A program made the translations under genes and the position numbers. From Protonemura montana (Eukaryota > Arthropoda > Insecta > Plecoptera > Nemouridae): a DNA stretch of 64,000 bases. The notes beneath the pieces are model-generated. The model was not told the DNA's origin. It made no database searches and saw only the letters and a list, made by a program, of their open reading frames with translations. Positions 55,030 through 64,000 of the stretch are shown here, piece after piece. The stretch spans positions 4,068,001 to 4,132,000 of the forward strand of contig OX387608.1 in the NCBI GenBank assembly GCA_947568835.1, read 5' to 3'. Each line of letters starts with the position of its first letter. Within the stretch, counting starts at the first letter, position 1.

Positions 55030-57788
55030 CTGAAACAAAGAAGAAAGATGCGTTCAAAAAACAACCTCTGTGTTTCGGTGCGCGACGGGGCACCTTTCTC
55101 AAGTCAACGTAACTTCTATATTCCCAGAAAATTTTGTCCGGCGCAAGGTGATCTTCAGATTGACAAGTCTATAAACCCCACTGTTCATTCATTCGACCAG
55201 GCTAACACCCTTAAGAGAGAGCCCTTCGTGAATCAGCAAAGTGTGTTATTGCAGATGACCCTTTAGGTTGTATTTCCAAGAATTGCATTGGATTGAAGAG
55301 GCCATAAGGTAAGGGAACCAAACAATGACACAAGCCACTTGGTTTGTAGAAAATACAATTTTAGGAAACACTATTAAAATGTGAGTGTGCTTGCCCATAT
55401 CGTGGGAGGGAGGGAGGGATGGGAGGGGGATATTAATGCCACGTGAGAATATATTTATAAAAATTACAATTCACAATCCAGAGACCAGTTGCCTAACTCA
55501 AAGAACAATAAAATATAAATGTATTTCTGTTTTACCGCGACTTTAACTTGCGAACGTCACAAAACGCCTCCAGAGTGAAACCCTGCATGGTGTGTACTAA
55601 GCCCCATTTGAATCACTAATTTATTCATATGGCATTTACAGTCATAAAGTATTGATGTACCAGGGACTACAGGTGAACTTAATGGGTAAATTATGGTAGA
55701 AATGGAGATGAGGATCGACTAGAGTCTGAAATTGCACCTGTGGGATCTTCCAGGAATTTCGTACATGATAGCCAAGAGTAGGGATAGAAATCTGCCCCAA
55801 CAACATACCCGGCAAGTACAACAGGGAACTAATTTAGAATCTCTGGGAACATGAAGGCAATGAATGCAGCAAGTAGTAAAATATTCAGTGCAGCGATGTT
55901 AAGCACAAATCCAGTATACTTATATGGCTTGCCAACAGAAGTGTGTCAATGAAATTGCGTTTGCTCTAGTTATAAGCCAACGAGGTGCCATAGATGCCCC
56001 CCCCCCCCCTCTTCCCCCTATTCCAGAGATTGTCAATTTCGCTAACTGATGAATGAAGGTATATGCCAAGTTTGGCAACTTTATAATTCAATTGAATAAC
56101 AAGGAATAACTTTTAAATGTTTTGTCCGAAATTTGTCAAATGGTATAAATCATCAAAAATCCAAAACAAAAAAATTAAACCAAATATCCCTGATCTTAAA
56201 AAGGGATGGCCAGACAAAAACCCAGAAGTGAAATCGACGTGATTGCTCAGACCAGCCATTGGAAGCGTGATAGAGAACAGGGATGCCTGAAAGCTCGGTA
56301 GTGGTTGTTTGTAGTCAATTAGGTCACTGACATCTGCCAACTCGCGCGTGGTGACCAGCTGTAAATTAACTTGTATCCTCATCCTTTGTGTGGGCGTGCC
56401 CAGGAAAGAGTGTCGCATTAGAACAGATTTAGATTGCATTTGGCAATGATGATTGCTGGTGTAGGGTGGCCTGTAATGCCGCGTGTCGATCAATTGCATA
56501 CCTACCAGACGGTTCCGGCACTTGTATATTATAGAGCTTGCTTGCACTTAGACTGCAATTAGTTTCTTGAGCGCATTGCTTTTATGTTGGCTTCCTCCCT
56601 TGTTGCAAACTATGGGTGGAGAATGGGAGGGCGAAATCTGCCAGTGTCATAACATGCAAGCCTTATAGGCACAAAAATACAAAGACAATACGGTGAAATT
56701 CCCTTGCAAAACGTTGTTTATTTGTTTGGGGAGAGGGTTCAAACCTAAGCTGCACTTGTCCGGCTCCAAACGCGCGTGTTGAAAACAACGGCCGCTTGCC
56801 GACCTTTCAATCATTTTCAATGCCAATACGAAAAGAAAAACAAAGCGAGACGCGCAAAAGTGTTTAAATTTAGCCGACGTCAATCATCGCGCGCTTTCGC
56901 CAGGCAGAGAATACTCTTTTGTTGTGCGTCAACCCACAAGTTTGGTCCAAGTCGACACCATCCTCGGTTTCGCCGAACTTTTGAATGTTTACGACAAAAA
57001 CTTAGTAGCACTTTTAGCAAAAAAAAATATATTAATGGTGGCCGGCCTGTTTGGGAGAGTTGGAAACAACTTCAAATGCATTTAGCGACCGTGGACAAAG
57101 CGGTCGACTGGCTGACGGCCAATCGAATTTATAACCCGCTCAATGAAGAATCTGAAGTTGAAAATAAGTCGCCTTGCCAAAAAATGTGCAGGGTGGGGGG
57201 ATGAAAAAGTGTCGTGCACCAAAGCGAATCGAGGATACACGTTACATTTGGATCTGCGTCGTACTAGGCAACACTTATCTCTCTTTTCCCAGTTTGATAC
57301 GCAATGTGGCGCGCGGTCGTGTCGTTAGTCAAACCAAAGTTACTAGTAAATAACCTTCGATTGAAATCGTAAGACATTTTTATCAACTAGCAGGAGGTTT
57401 TAATTGCAGTCCATCCGTTTGTCCAGAGTCCACTTTCGATGATTACACACGCGGTTGTCCAGAATGTGGACAACTAACGTTAGACAAGGAATGCCATGCT
57501 ATGTTTCATCGATAGCGACATATCAGCACTATTACCTTTAATTAAAACAAGTTCCACGATGCAGAAAATTAGTCATATATCAATTAGCTTTTTTTAAACG
57601 ATGTTAACATGATTAATCAATAAATAGGGCAACTATCTAGGTATAAAATGGTACTAAAGATTATCAGAGTAACGTTAGATTCGCCAGACTTTTATGGTGG
57701 CCATTTCAAAACGAATTAACACTGCAATTATGATGGGTCAAACGAACGGATCAAACGTAGTGCACAAACCAATAGTGAAATTTCGAAG
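55030..57788. other. Region upstream of antizyme exon 2; first exon expected here
   Basis: The antizyme initiation exon should lie here or further right. I could not choose one: several donor-like sites exist, none with a convincing ATG frame in the required phase. The + frames at 56776-57204 and 57143-57328 have no recognised motif. Confidence 0.4.
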
Positions 57789-58079
57789 CTATATGCAACT
57801 CAAGGTAGTGAAGCCGAATTCCATGTGGCAAGGTTGATCCCTTGACTGAACCCTTGGGACAAAAACCGGTGCCAATACTGGTCGGAGAGAATCTACAAAA
57901 ATAGCTCGAAACAGCGAGTTCGCGCTGGCGGCCAGAACACCGAAAATAACACGCGAAATTGTTTCTACCGATTGGATGGATAATTCGCGAAAGCTGGCAG
58001 CCGCCGGGGATAGATTGAGATAAACTGTGACTATTAATAATATCACACCGGCCAGAACTTTAATTAATTCTAGAACCAT
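57789..58079 (-). CDS. Possible small hydrophobic protein (96 aa)
   Basis: From ATG at 58079 (MVLELIKVLAGVILLIVTVY) the first 22 residues form a strong hydrophobic segment, then a mixed region with a second apolar stretch (ISRVIFGVLAASANSLFRAI). No family recognised. A single-exon frame of this length could be chance, though the composition is better than most frames nearby. Confidence 0.25.
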   Translation of the reverse strand: MVLELIKVLAGVILLIVTVYLNLSPAAASFRELSIQSVETISRVIFGVLAASANSLFRAIFVDSLRPVLAPVFVPRVQSRDQPCHMEFGFTTLSCI

Positions 58080-61000
58080 CGTAGGAAAACAAGCGGCGAT
58101 TGTAGAAAAAAAAAATCGCGTTTTCACTGCCGGTTGGTAGGAAAACAAACGACAGCGAGCCGTTGTGTTCCAATTTTGATTTGATGCGCGCAGATAGTAT
58201 TGTTTGGTTGCCAAATGCAGCTGTGGGTCGCTGCAAAGACGAATGTTCGAGAAGAAAATAAAACAATCCTCGTGTGTGCAACTCTGCGTACATGTGACGC
58301 ACAAACGATTGTATTATTAGTTTGTTTGTGAGTGTACGTCAATGTCTTGCGAGATAAGCGAGCAAATATTTTCAAGTTTTCTGTTTACAATAAGTAGAAT
58401 CCAAAATAGAAATAAATATCAATAAAGACTGTAGGAATTCAAAAGAGACACATTTGAAATTTCAATACAAATCATAAACGCTTCGAAATAGTGACGACAT
58501 TAAATGATAGGCAGGTTAAAGTTCACTCTCACGTGTCTTCATAACCGAGTCTTCGGTTATGTAACTTTGAAAGCCTCCTTGGAATTCACAAGGGAAACAA
58601 ACCAAGATCGTAAAAGGCGACCAAACATATCGAATGATAGAAATGCAGCGTAAGGCTGTCATCGAATCCTTTCCAAACAAAGCTGTGCAAGGTTAGAAGC
58701 GAGTAGAACATCAACATGGTTCGATCCGTGGTTCGATCCCCTGTGAAGATGCTGGAACTGGCCTTGACATATAACGCAAGCCGCATATGAAAAACATTCG
58801 CCGAGCCAAAATAATCTCGAAATCTCGTTCCCGCTTGTAAGAACAATCGATAAATACGTTCTCGAAAGCAAAGGGGATCTAGGAGACCGTTTTTCATGAC
58901 AAAGAAAATTTCAGCAGAAGAAGAAACTAATCAATTACATTTGTGTACAATTGGGAATAGAAAAAAGACGCATTGTTTATAGAAGAGGTAATATTGAGTG
59001 TACCATGTAATGTTCCTAGCTGCCGCCTTAAAGCCCACTTAGTCGACAAAAAGGAGGTACTGGATATTACTATTCTGTCAATTTGTATCTTTAATATATG
59101 GTAAATGAAGATTTCCACTGTTATTCTTGGAAGAGATTTACAGCTTGTAGCTGTCATTTGGACGTAAACATCTATCATGATCCGGTTGGCCATCTTATCA
59201 AGTCAAAGATATTCACAAATGATAGGATGAAGAAACCAAGCGAACTCTAGCTACCAGTCGCCTCACAGAAGCTACGGAGCCCAAACGAAATTGTCGCCTA
59301 TGAGTTTTGTCCAATGTTAATTAGCAAGGGGCCTGTTATTGATCCGTCGACGGGCTGTGCATGTTTTGGTTTCAGGGTCACCGCGACGACTTTCGGGGAG
59401 CACGCCGGCAATCGATAGCACACGGGTAGCCCGCTTGTCTTGGGTCATGATTTGGTCATGATTGTCACTGGGTTGGCGTCGCCGCAAAACAAACACTGGT
59501 AGCAACCGAAATCACGGGTAAATGGCAACAAGGTAGAGAACAATTGGTCGGTTGTAGGTACTAGATTTATTGAATCGGATTTGTTTCGTCCACAATGCAT
59601 TTTTGAAACGTTGAAAATGTACTTTAGGTATGAAACCGTGGGTTAATTGGTTTTTTTTTTCAAGGAATTGCCGAACTTTTCAACGTACGTTTTCAAAACA
59701 AGAGAAAATGTTCTTTCAATTATAAAAAAATTTGTACCCAACCGGAGACTCGAACCACGATCTTCACATGTCGCGGGTGTTGCTCTAATTAATTGAGCTA
59801 ATTGGACACGGTCGGTGTGAGAGGATTTTAGTGACGACCGACCTCAAAGATATAAATTATATTTTTGAAAACTATCCCGCGCTGATTTGGTCAAAACGAA
59901 GCAACTACCTCTGGAAAGCGTTGTCGCTAAGAAATACTAGTCTTTCTGCCATTTCAAGGAAATTAAGATTGATTGGGTGGAAATATATTGAGCACGATAT
60001 CAAATTCTTTAGAAAAACCGGGGTGCCGGTTAAATCGCGTGTAATCTAAAAAATATTGTGGGCGCTTTTGTGACAATTGAGGATATCATTGAAACTTTGC
60101 AGGCTCAAGACACGACCTTTTCACTTGAATATTATTAATGGATCTTGAAAGTTGTTATTTTTGAATTAGTAGAATATATGGAGGTGCTGGCATCGATCAA
60201 AATAACACGATTTGTTAGAGACATGTCCCCGAATGTATACAAAAATTTGACAGCATAATTTATGTGTTCCTACATTAATAAATTATCATTTTCTAGCTAG
60301 AACGTTGCTATCAAGTGTCAAATGACTACCTTTTTTATGAGAATCTTCTTTTATGCGCCCATGCCATGTAATAAAATATTAAATGCTTGCATGTATCCCG
60401 ACACCTGCTCGGAAATGCATGGAATAAGCTGACCCAGAAAGCAGCAAGATTCACAAACATTCAATGAAGGGATTATGTAATATCTCACATAAGCTATTTC
60501 TGGAACACATAATCAAGCAGAAAAGCACTCAAAGAAAACTAATAAAGAATTTTATTAGAGAGTTCAGCTTCCTGATAGCTTTTAGAAAAAATAGTTCAAG
60601 TCTAAAAATAATGGTTTGTTGTTGGTTTCCATGCATGATAGCAGTCTTATCTCTGTGACGACAGCTGTAAAATAATTGCAATCGTTCGTACAAGCAGGTT
60701 TACTTGCTTTCGAATCACTCCCGTTTACATTTTCGGTTAGATATTTATACATTCTGGTTTGCCAAACTGGTACATAGTAGTCACGCATGTTTATATAATT
60801 TAACAGGCAGGTTGCCAAGTATGTATTTTATCGTCCTACCTAGGTACCTGCCACGAAAAAACCGCTTATGAAAAAGTATAAACAGTGGTATAAATGTCTT
60901 GCTAACTGCGTCATATCAATGTCTCTCTCATTGTGACTATCTCTGATAGCTACAGGCCATCCGCTAGTCGTATGATCGTGATGTTGACGATGGAAAATTC

Positions 61001-61665
61001 CATTGACCTTTGATGGTATTTAAATCTGGCATCATAACAAAGAGATACAGCATATCGTATCCGTGTGACGAAACAAATATCGCAGAACGAATAGAATAGG
61101 ACTTAATTATGAAATTACAAATAATGAAAATCTCCTGCTAGGTTTCTGCAGCGAAAAAACTCCATCCCCAACTTCGTTAGCAGATTCAGTGGTCCCATTT
61201 TATTGCAACTTTCACTTCTGACTTGTGATCTCGTTTAATTCGAGCGATATTCTAGACGGTGCAAAGGGGTAATAATGTTTGAGATACAAAAAGGTGCGGC
61301 AAACCTCCTCCTACGCATTTCTATCCAAGAGAGCACATGTACCAGGTCCAAAAATAGATTGAAGGCCCACATTCCATTTCATTACAATTCGTCATAACTA
61401 AATATTTCCGGACTGACGAAAATCGCACACGAAGTTACATCAATTAAAAATATCCTGCGATTAGACTTGCACGATGTTCAGTAACATAAGTGATATTTGA
61501 AAGTACGATTATACAGGTAAAGGTATCCGTCAATATAAGGGTCGACTGAACAAGGGACAATCCAGTCAGAGCTAAAATGGCGTACATTTCATCAAAATTG
61601 TACCACAAATACGATCAATCAATTTACTAGAAAATCTGACTCACCTCTCATAGTTTAACCCAGGC
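58080..61665. other. Gene-poor stretch
   Basis: No gene supported. A tRNA-derived SINE family B copy lies at 59745-59830 (minus; tcttcacatgtcgcgggtgt, attgagctaattggacac on +). A 72-codon frame at 59831-60049 begins inside the SINE edge and has no motif. Confidence 0.4.
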
Positions 61666-61716
61666 ATGGCTTCTAAAAAATCTTCTTTACTTTTTTCAGA
61701 ACTAGTTAATGCCAAA

Positions 61717-62097
61717 ATGGCACTAATACTCATAATTCTAACAGTTTTAATGCACAACAGTTCGCCCCCGTCAGCTGACAATGAATGCCTCGCTCTGAAA
61801 ACTGTGGACCTCCTCACACGGTTTTGTCCGATTGGTTACGGAGTCTCTGACGTCAACGGCTGCGTCATCTGTGCACGCATGCCAAAACGTGCTCATCCGT
61901 CCCGCACTTTTTTTAAAAATTGTGAAGTTTGTCAATTTTTCCTTTTAACTTTAGATGAAGTAGTGCTTGATGAATTATTTTTCTTACGAAACTCTGGAAT
62001 AGTGCGGCCATCTTTTTTCAGGTCGTCATTCTTCAATTTTCGTTTATTCGACGAGCCTAGTTTCTTTTCATGTTGCTTTTCGTCCTTTCGATTGTGA
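61717..62097 (+). CDS. Weak antistasin-like secreted cysteine-rich ORF
   Basis: From ATG at 61717 the frame gives a hydrophobic leader (MALILIILTVLMHNSSPPSA), then NECLAL ... FCPIGYGVSDVNGCVICA, a spacing reminiscent of one antistasin-type domain. After about residue 70 the frame turns Phe/Ser-rich because it is antisense to the Lys-rich gene on the other strand, so the true coding region probably ends or splices before about 61900. No good donor was identified. An acceptor-like ttttttcag ends at 61699. Confidence 0.3.
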   Translation: MALILIILTVLMHNSSPPSADNECLALKTVDLLTRFCPIGYGVSDVNGCVICARMPKRAHPSRTFFKNCEVCQFFLLTLDEVVLDELFFLRNSGIVRPSFFRSSFFNFRLFDEPSFFSCCFSSFRL

Positions 62098-62333
62098 TTT
62101 TGTTTTGACGAAGAAGCCTCTGTGGCTGTATCTGCGGTGCGCTTGGGTCTTGACTTCGGATTGTTTGCCGCTAAAGAGTTCAGGATAGTGTTTCGAAGGA
62201 AGCGCTTGTTCGTTTTTGGCAACGGGCACTTCTGCCAGCCCGACGGACCACTAACGGAAGCTCGCAATGCTCCCTTCTTCGCTTCTAAAAGCAACTCCAC
62301 TTCGGCCAGCCTGTCAATATCTGCTTTACTCAT
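61932..62333 (-). CDS. Homologue of the vertebrate POLR1D isoform-2 protein
   Basis: Single-exon 133-residue protein. Its N-terminal third contains GPSGWQKCPLPKTNKRFL followed by RNTILNSLAANN. This matches the short protein made as isoform 2 of human POLR1D (GPMGWMKCPLASTNKRFL, then NTI.NTL), which is unrelated to the RNA polymerase AC19 subunit made as isoform 1. An EAKKGALRA helix precedes the motif, as in the human protein. The rest is a Lys/Arg/Ser-rich tail, probably disordered and nuclear. The molecular role is not established. The gene stands alone here, so it is not an alternative isoform of an RPAC2 gene in this window. Confidence 0.8.
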   Translation of the reverse strand: MSKADIDRLAEVELLLEAKKGALRASVSGPSGWQKCPLPKTNKRFLRNTILNSLAANNPKSRPKRTADTATEASSSKQNHNRKDEKQHEKKLGSSNKRKLKNDDLKKDGRTIPEFRKKNNSSSTTSSKVKRKN

Positions 62334-64000
62334 TTCTATTGATCAAAGTTCTGGAGCTTCTATTGATAATTCACAATTTCTACAGTATTTTTTGTTTTAA
62401 ATAAACAAGAAGTAATTTTTTGAGGTTAAGAAACAAAATGTAATATTTGTGACAACCACATAAAATATCTTACCTCCCAAAATCAACCAAACAAATCGTA
62501 ATGATAAGTGTAAAAGCACTTCAAGCCACAAAACACGAACGGGGTTCTTATTAATGCAACGAACTTTTCACAATTCGACAAATCCTGAGATTCAAAATAT
62601 CAGCTGACTCCTGTTGTAAACAAGCACGGGCATCGATCGAGCGGTCGGTCAGCAAAAATACTTTCTTGCCGACAACGCCACTTACCCGAACAGCGCCAAT
62701 TTATAAAGAGGGCATTGTCAGGAAATAATCTCCATCCTTCGTTGGTTTTTATTGATTAATATTTATTTTACTTTTTATGCAAAATTGGTGGAACTTGTTT
62801 AGATATGCAACTAAAATGCAATCTAATTAATGAGCATCTAAAGCTTTATAATAGGAGCCAAATTGCTAAAACAAACCGAAAACATATCGATTTGTTCATC
62901 ACAAGAAATGCACAACTCACAATTAACTAAAATAACAATTGTTACAGTATGTAAATATTTCTAGAGTTTTCATCGAGAAATTTACATTCAGCTCGCTTAG
63001 CACTTGTAGACAAGTATATCCTTCTAGTTTCGTACTATGCCATCTATTCGTGACTTAAAAATTAAAGTGTCTCCCCATCAAGGATAATTGAAGAATGAAC
63101 AGAGATCCTGTAATCTGAAAAGGTACATCTATCCTTCTTAATTTGTCACAAGCAAAATAACTGCCAATTCAGAATTACTGCTGTCATCAGAAAACAAACA
63201 TAAAAATCTCTTTAAAACTTCCACTAGCAGGCACTAATGAGGCATCTACGCGTATTGTCGTCTTGTAACAGTGAAATCACAACGCCGATCAGCTAAAATA
63301 GTAGTACTTCAAAAATGTGATGGTCGCTAGCGATCTTTTTAGGTTATGTTTTGAAGAGCAGCATCCGCTAAAAAATGTGATGTATACAAACCGTACAAAA
63401 GTTTTCAAGGTACTCTGTAAACAAGGCATTGTCGTATTTTAAGTGACAGTCAGTTGTTTCTCGGCATTGGAAATTACCAGCCATAGACATAATCGATCGC
63501 TTTAATACATGAACATACTTCAATGGTTCACCGACTACTCAGCTAGCTGGATTATTTTGGCTGCAGATTTTGAATATCGTTACGAGCTATTGCTTAACCA
63601 AACCTCGCCTTCAAGGAGCGTGGCTGGGTAGTTTTATTGACCCAGGCAAAAAATGAAGAGATGCCAGATTGCAATGATGTCTGGAATTTAAATAAACAAG
63701 GATATCTGCAGAGATTTCTTTGCTTTGTCCTCTGAAGGCTTGCCTTGCAAGAAGTTTGCAGTCTAAAACACCAGGAGCCAGATCTAGAAAGCAAAGTTTA
63801 AGACGTTCAGCCAATGGCAGACAGTGAATAAACCTATTAACAATGTGGTTTTTGAATGCTAAGTAAAAAACAACTAATATTCTTGACGTTTCGCAACGTA
63901 AGGCAGTTACTTCATCAAGAGTAATAGCAGTTATGACATGTAGGATAACAAAAGAACCACTTGGTGTTCTAATGCATTTTTTTATATTTTTGTGGTTAGT
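62334..64000. other. Right-edge non-coding stretch
   Basis: Upstream region of the POLR1D-like gene, then AT-rich sequence without a gene. A half copy of the foldback repeat lies at about 63845-63935 (tgaatgctaagtaaaaaaca ... gacgtttcgcaacgtaag). Confidence 0.4.

Noticed and set aside
1-64000. CRISPR arrays, bacterial operons, phage or viral genes
   Set aside because: The tandem repeats lack spacer structure, genes are spliced with eukaryotic signals, and no viral protein was recognised.

Overview
The window is animal nuclear DNA from an arthropod. The clearest lineage marker is a complete SIFamide neuropeptide gene (mature peptide TYRKPPFNGSIF-amide plus the conserved Cys-containing C-terminal peptide). 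A PDGF/VEGF-like factor of the invertebrate HRCxxxxGCC type and intron-rich DET1 and antizyme genes agree with this. I cannot name the order. Genes are separated and interrupted by SINEs, tandem repeats and one DNA transposon, so most coding sequence was found by joining exons across GT-AG (once GC-AG) junctions with matching phase.

Layout, left to right. 0.85-1.3 kb: intronless PDGF/VEGF-like growth factor (+) behind a CRE and a TATA box. 1.9-5.7 kb: a nearly intact 3.8-kb DNA transposon with 476-bp inverted repeats. 6-10 kb: 5S-rRNA-headed SINEs. 11.6-13.5 kb: a 50-bp minisatellite and a broken piece of a separase protease domain (+). 14.5-17.1 kb: SIFamide gene (-), with a 72-bp tandem array in its 5' intron. 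20.4-30.8 kb: DET1 (+, 7 coding exons, 550 aa). Its third intron encloses a complete six-exon secreted lipase gene (-, 375 aa) and a tRNA-like tandem array.

31.7-51.1 kb: one 15-exon gene (-, 840 aa) that I reconstruct as a transposase-derived (pogo/Tigger/CENP-B-like) protein. It has six predicted helix-turn-helix units and a DDE domain whose third catalytic Asp is replaced by Thr. Two + strand genes lie inside its introns: a DUF229 membrane protein (34.3-37.5 kb) and a two-exon 164-aa protein of unknown function (42.4-43.5 kb). A second 50-bp minisatellite lies in another of its introns. 52.9-55.0 kb: ornithine decarboxylase antizyme (-), with its TCC-TGA programmed +1 frameshift site in sequence; the first exon was not found. 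61.7-62.3 kb: a small homologue of the vertebrate POLR1D isoform-2 protein (-), overlapped by a weak antistasin-like secreted ORF (+).

The genes form no shared pathway. The main organisational theme is genes nested in introns of opposite-strand hosts: lipase in DET1, and DUF229 plus the 164-aa gene in the transposase-derived gene. All family assignments are from motif recognition; no database search was run.
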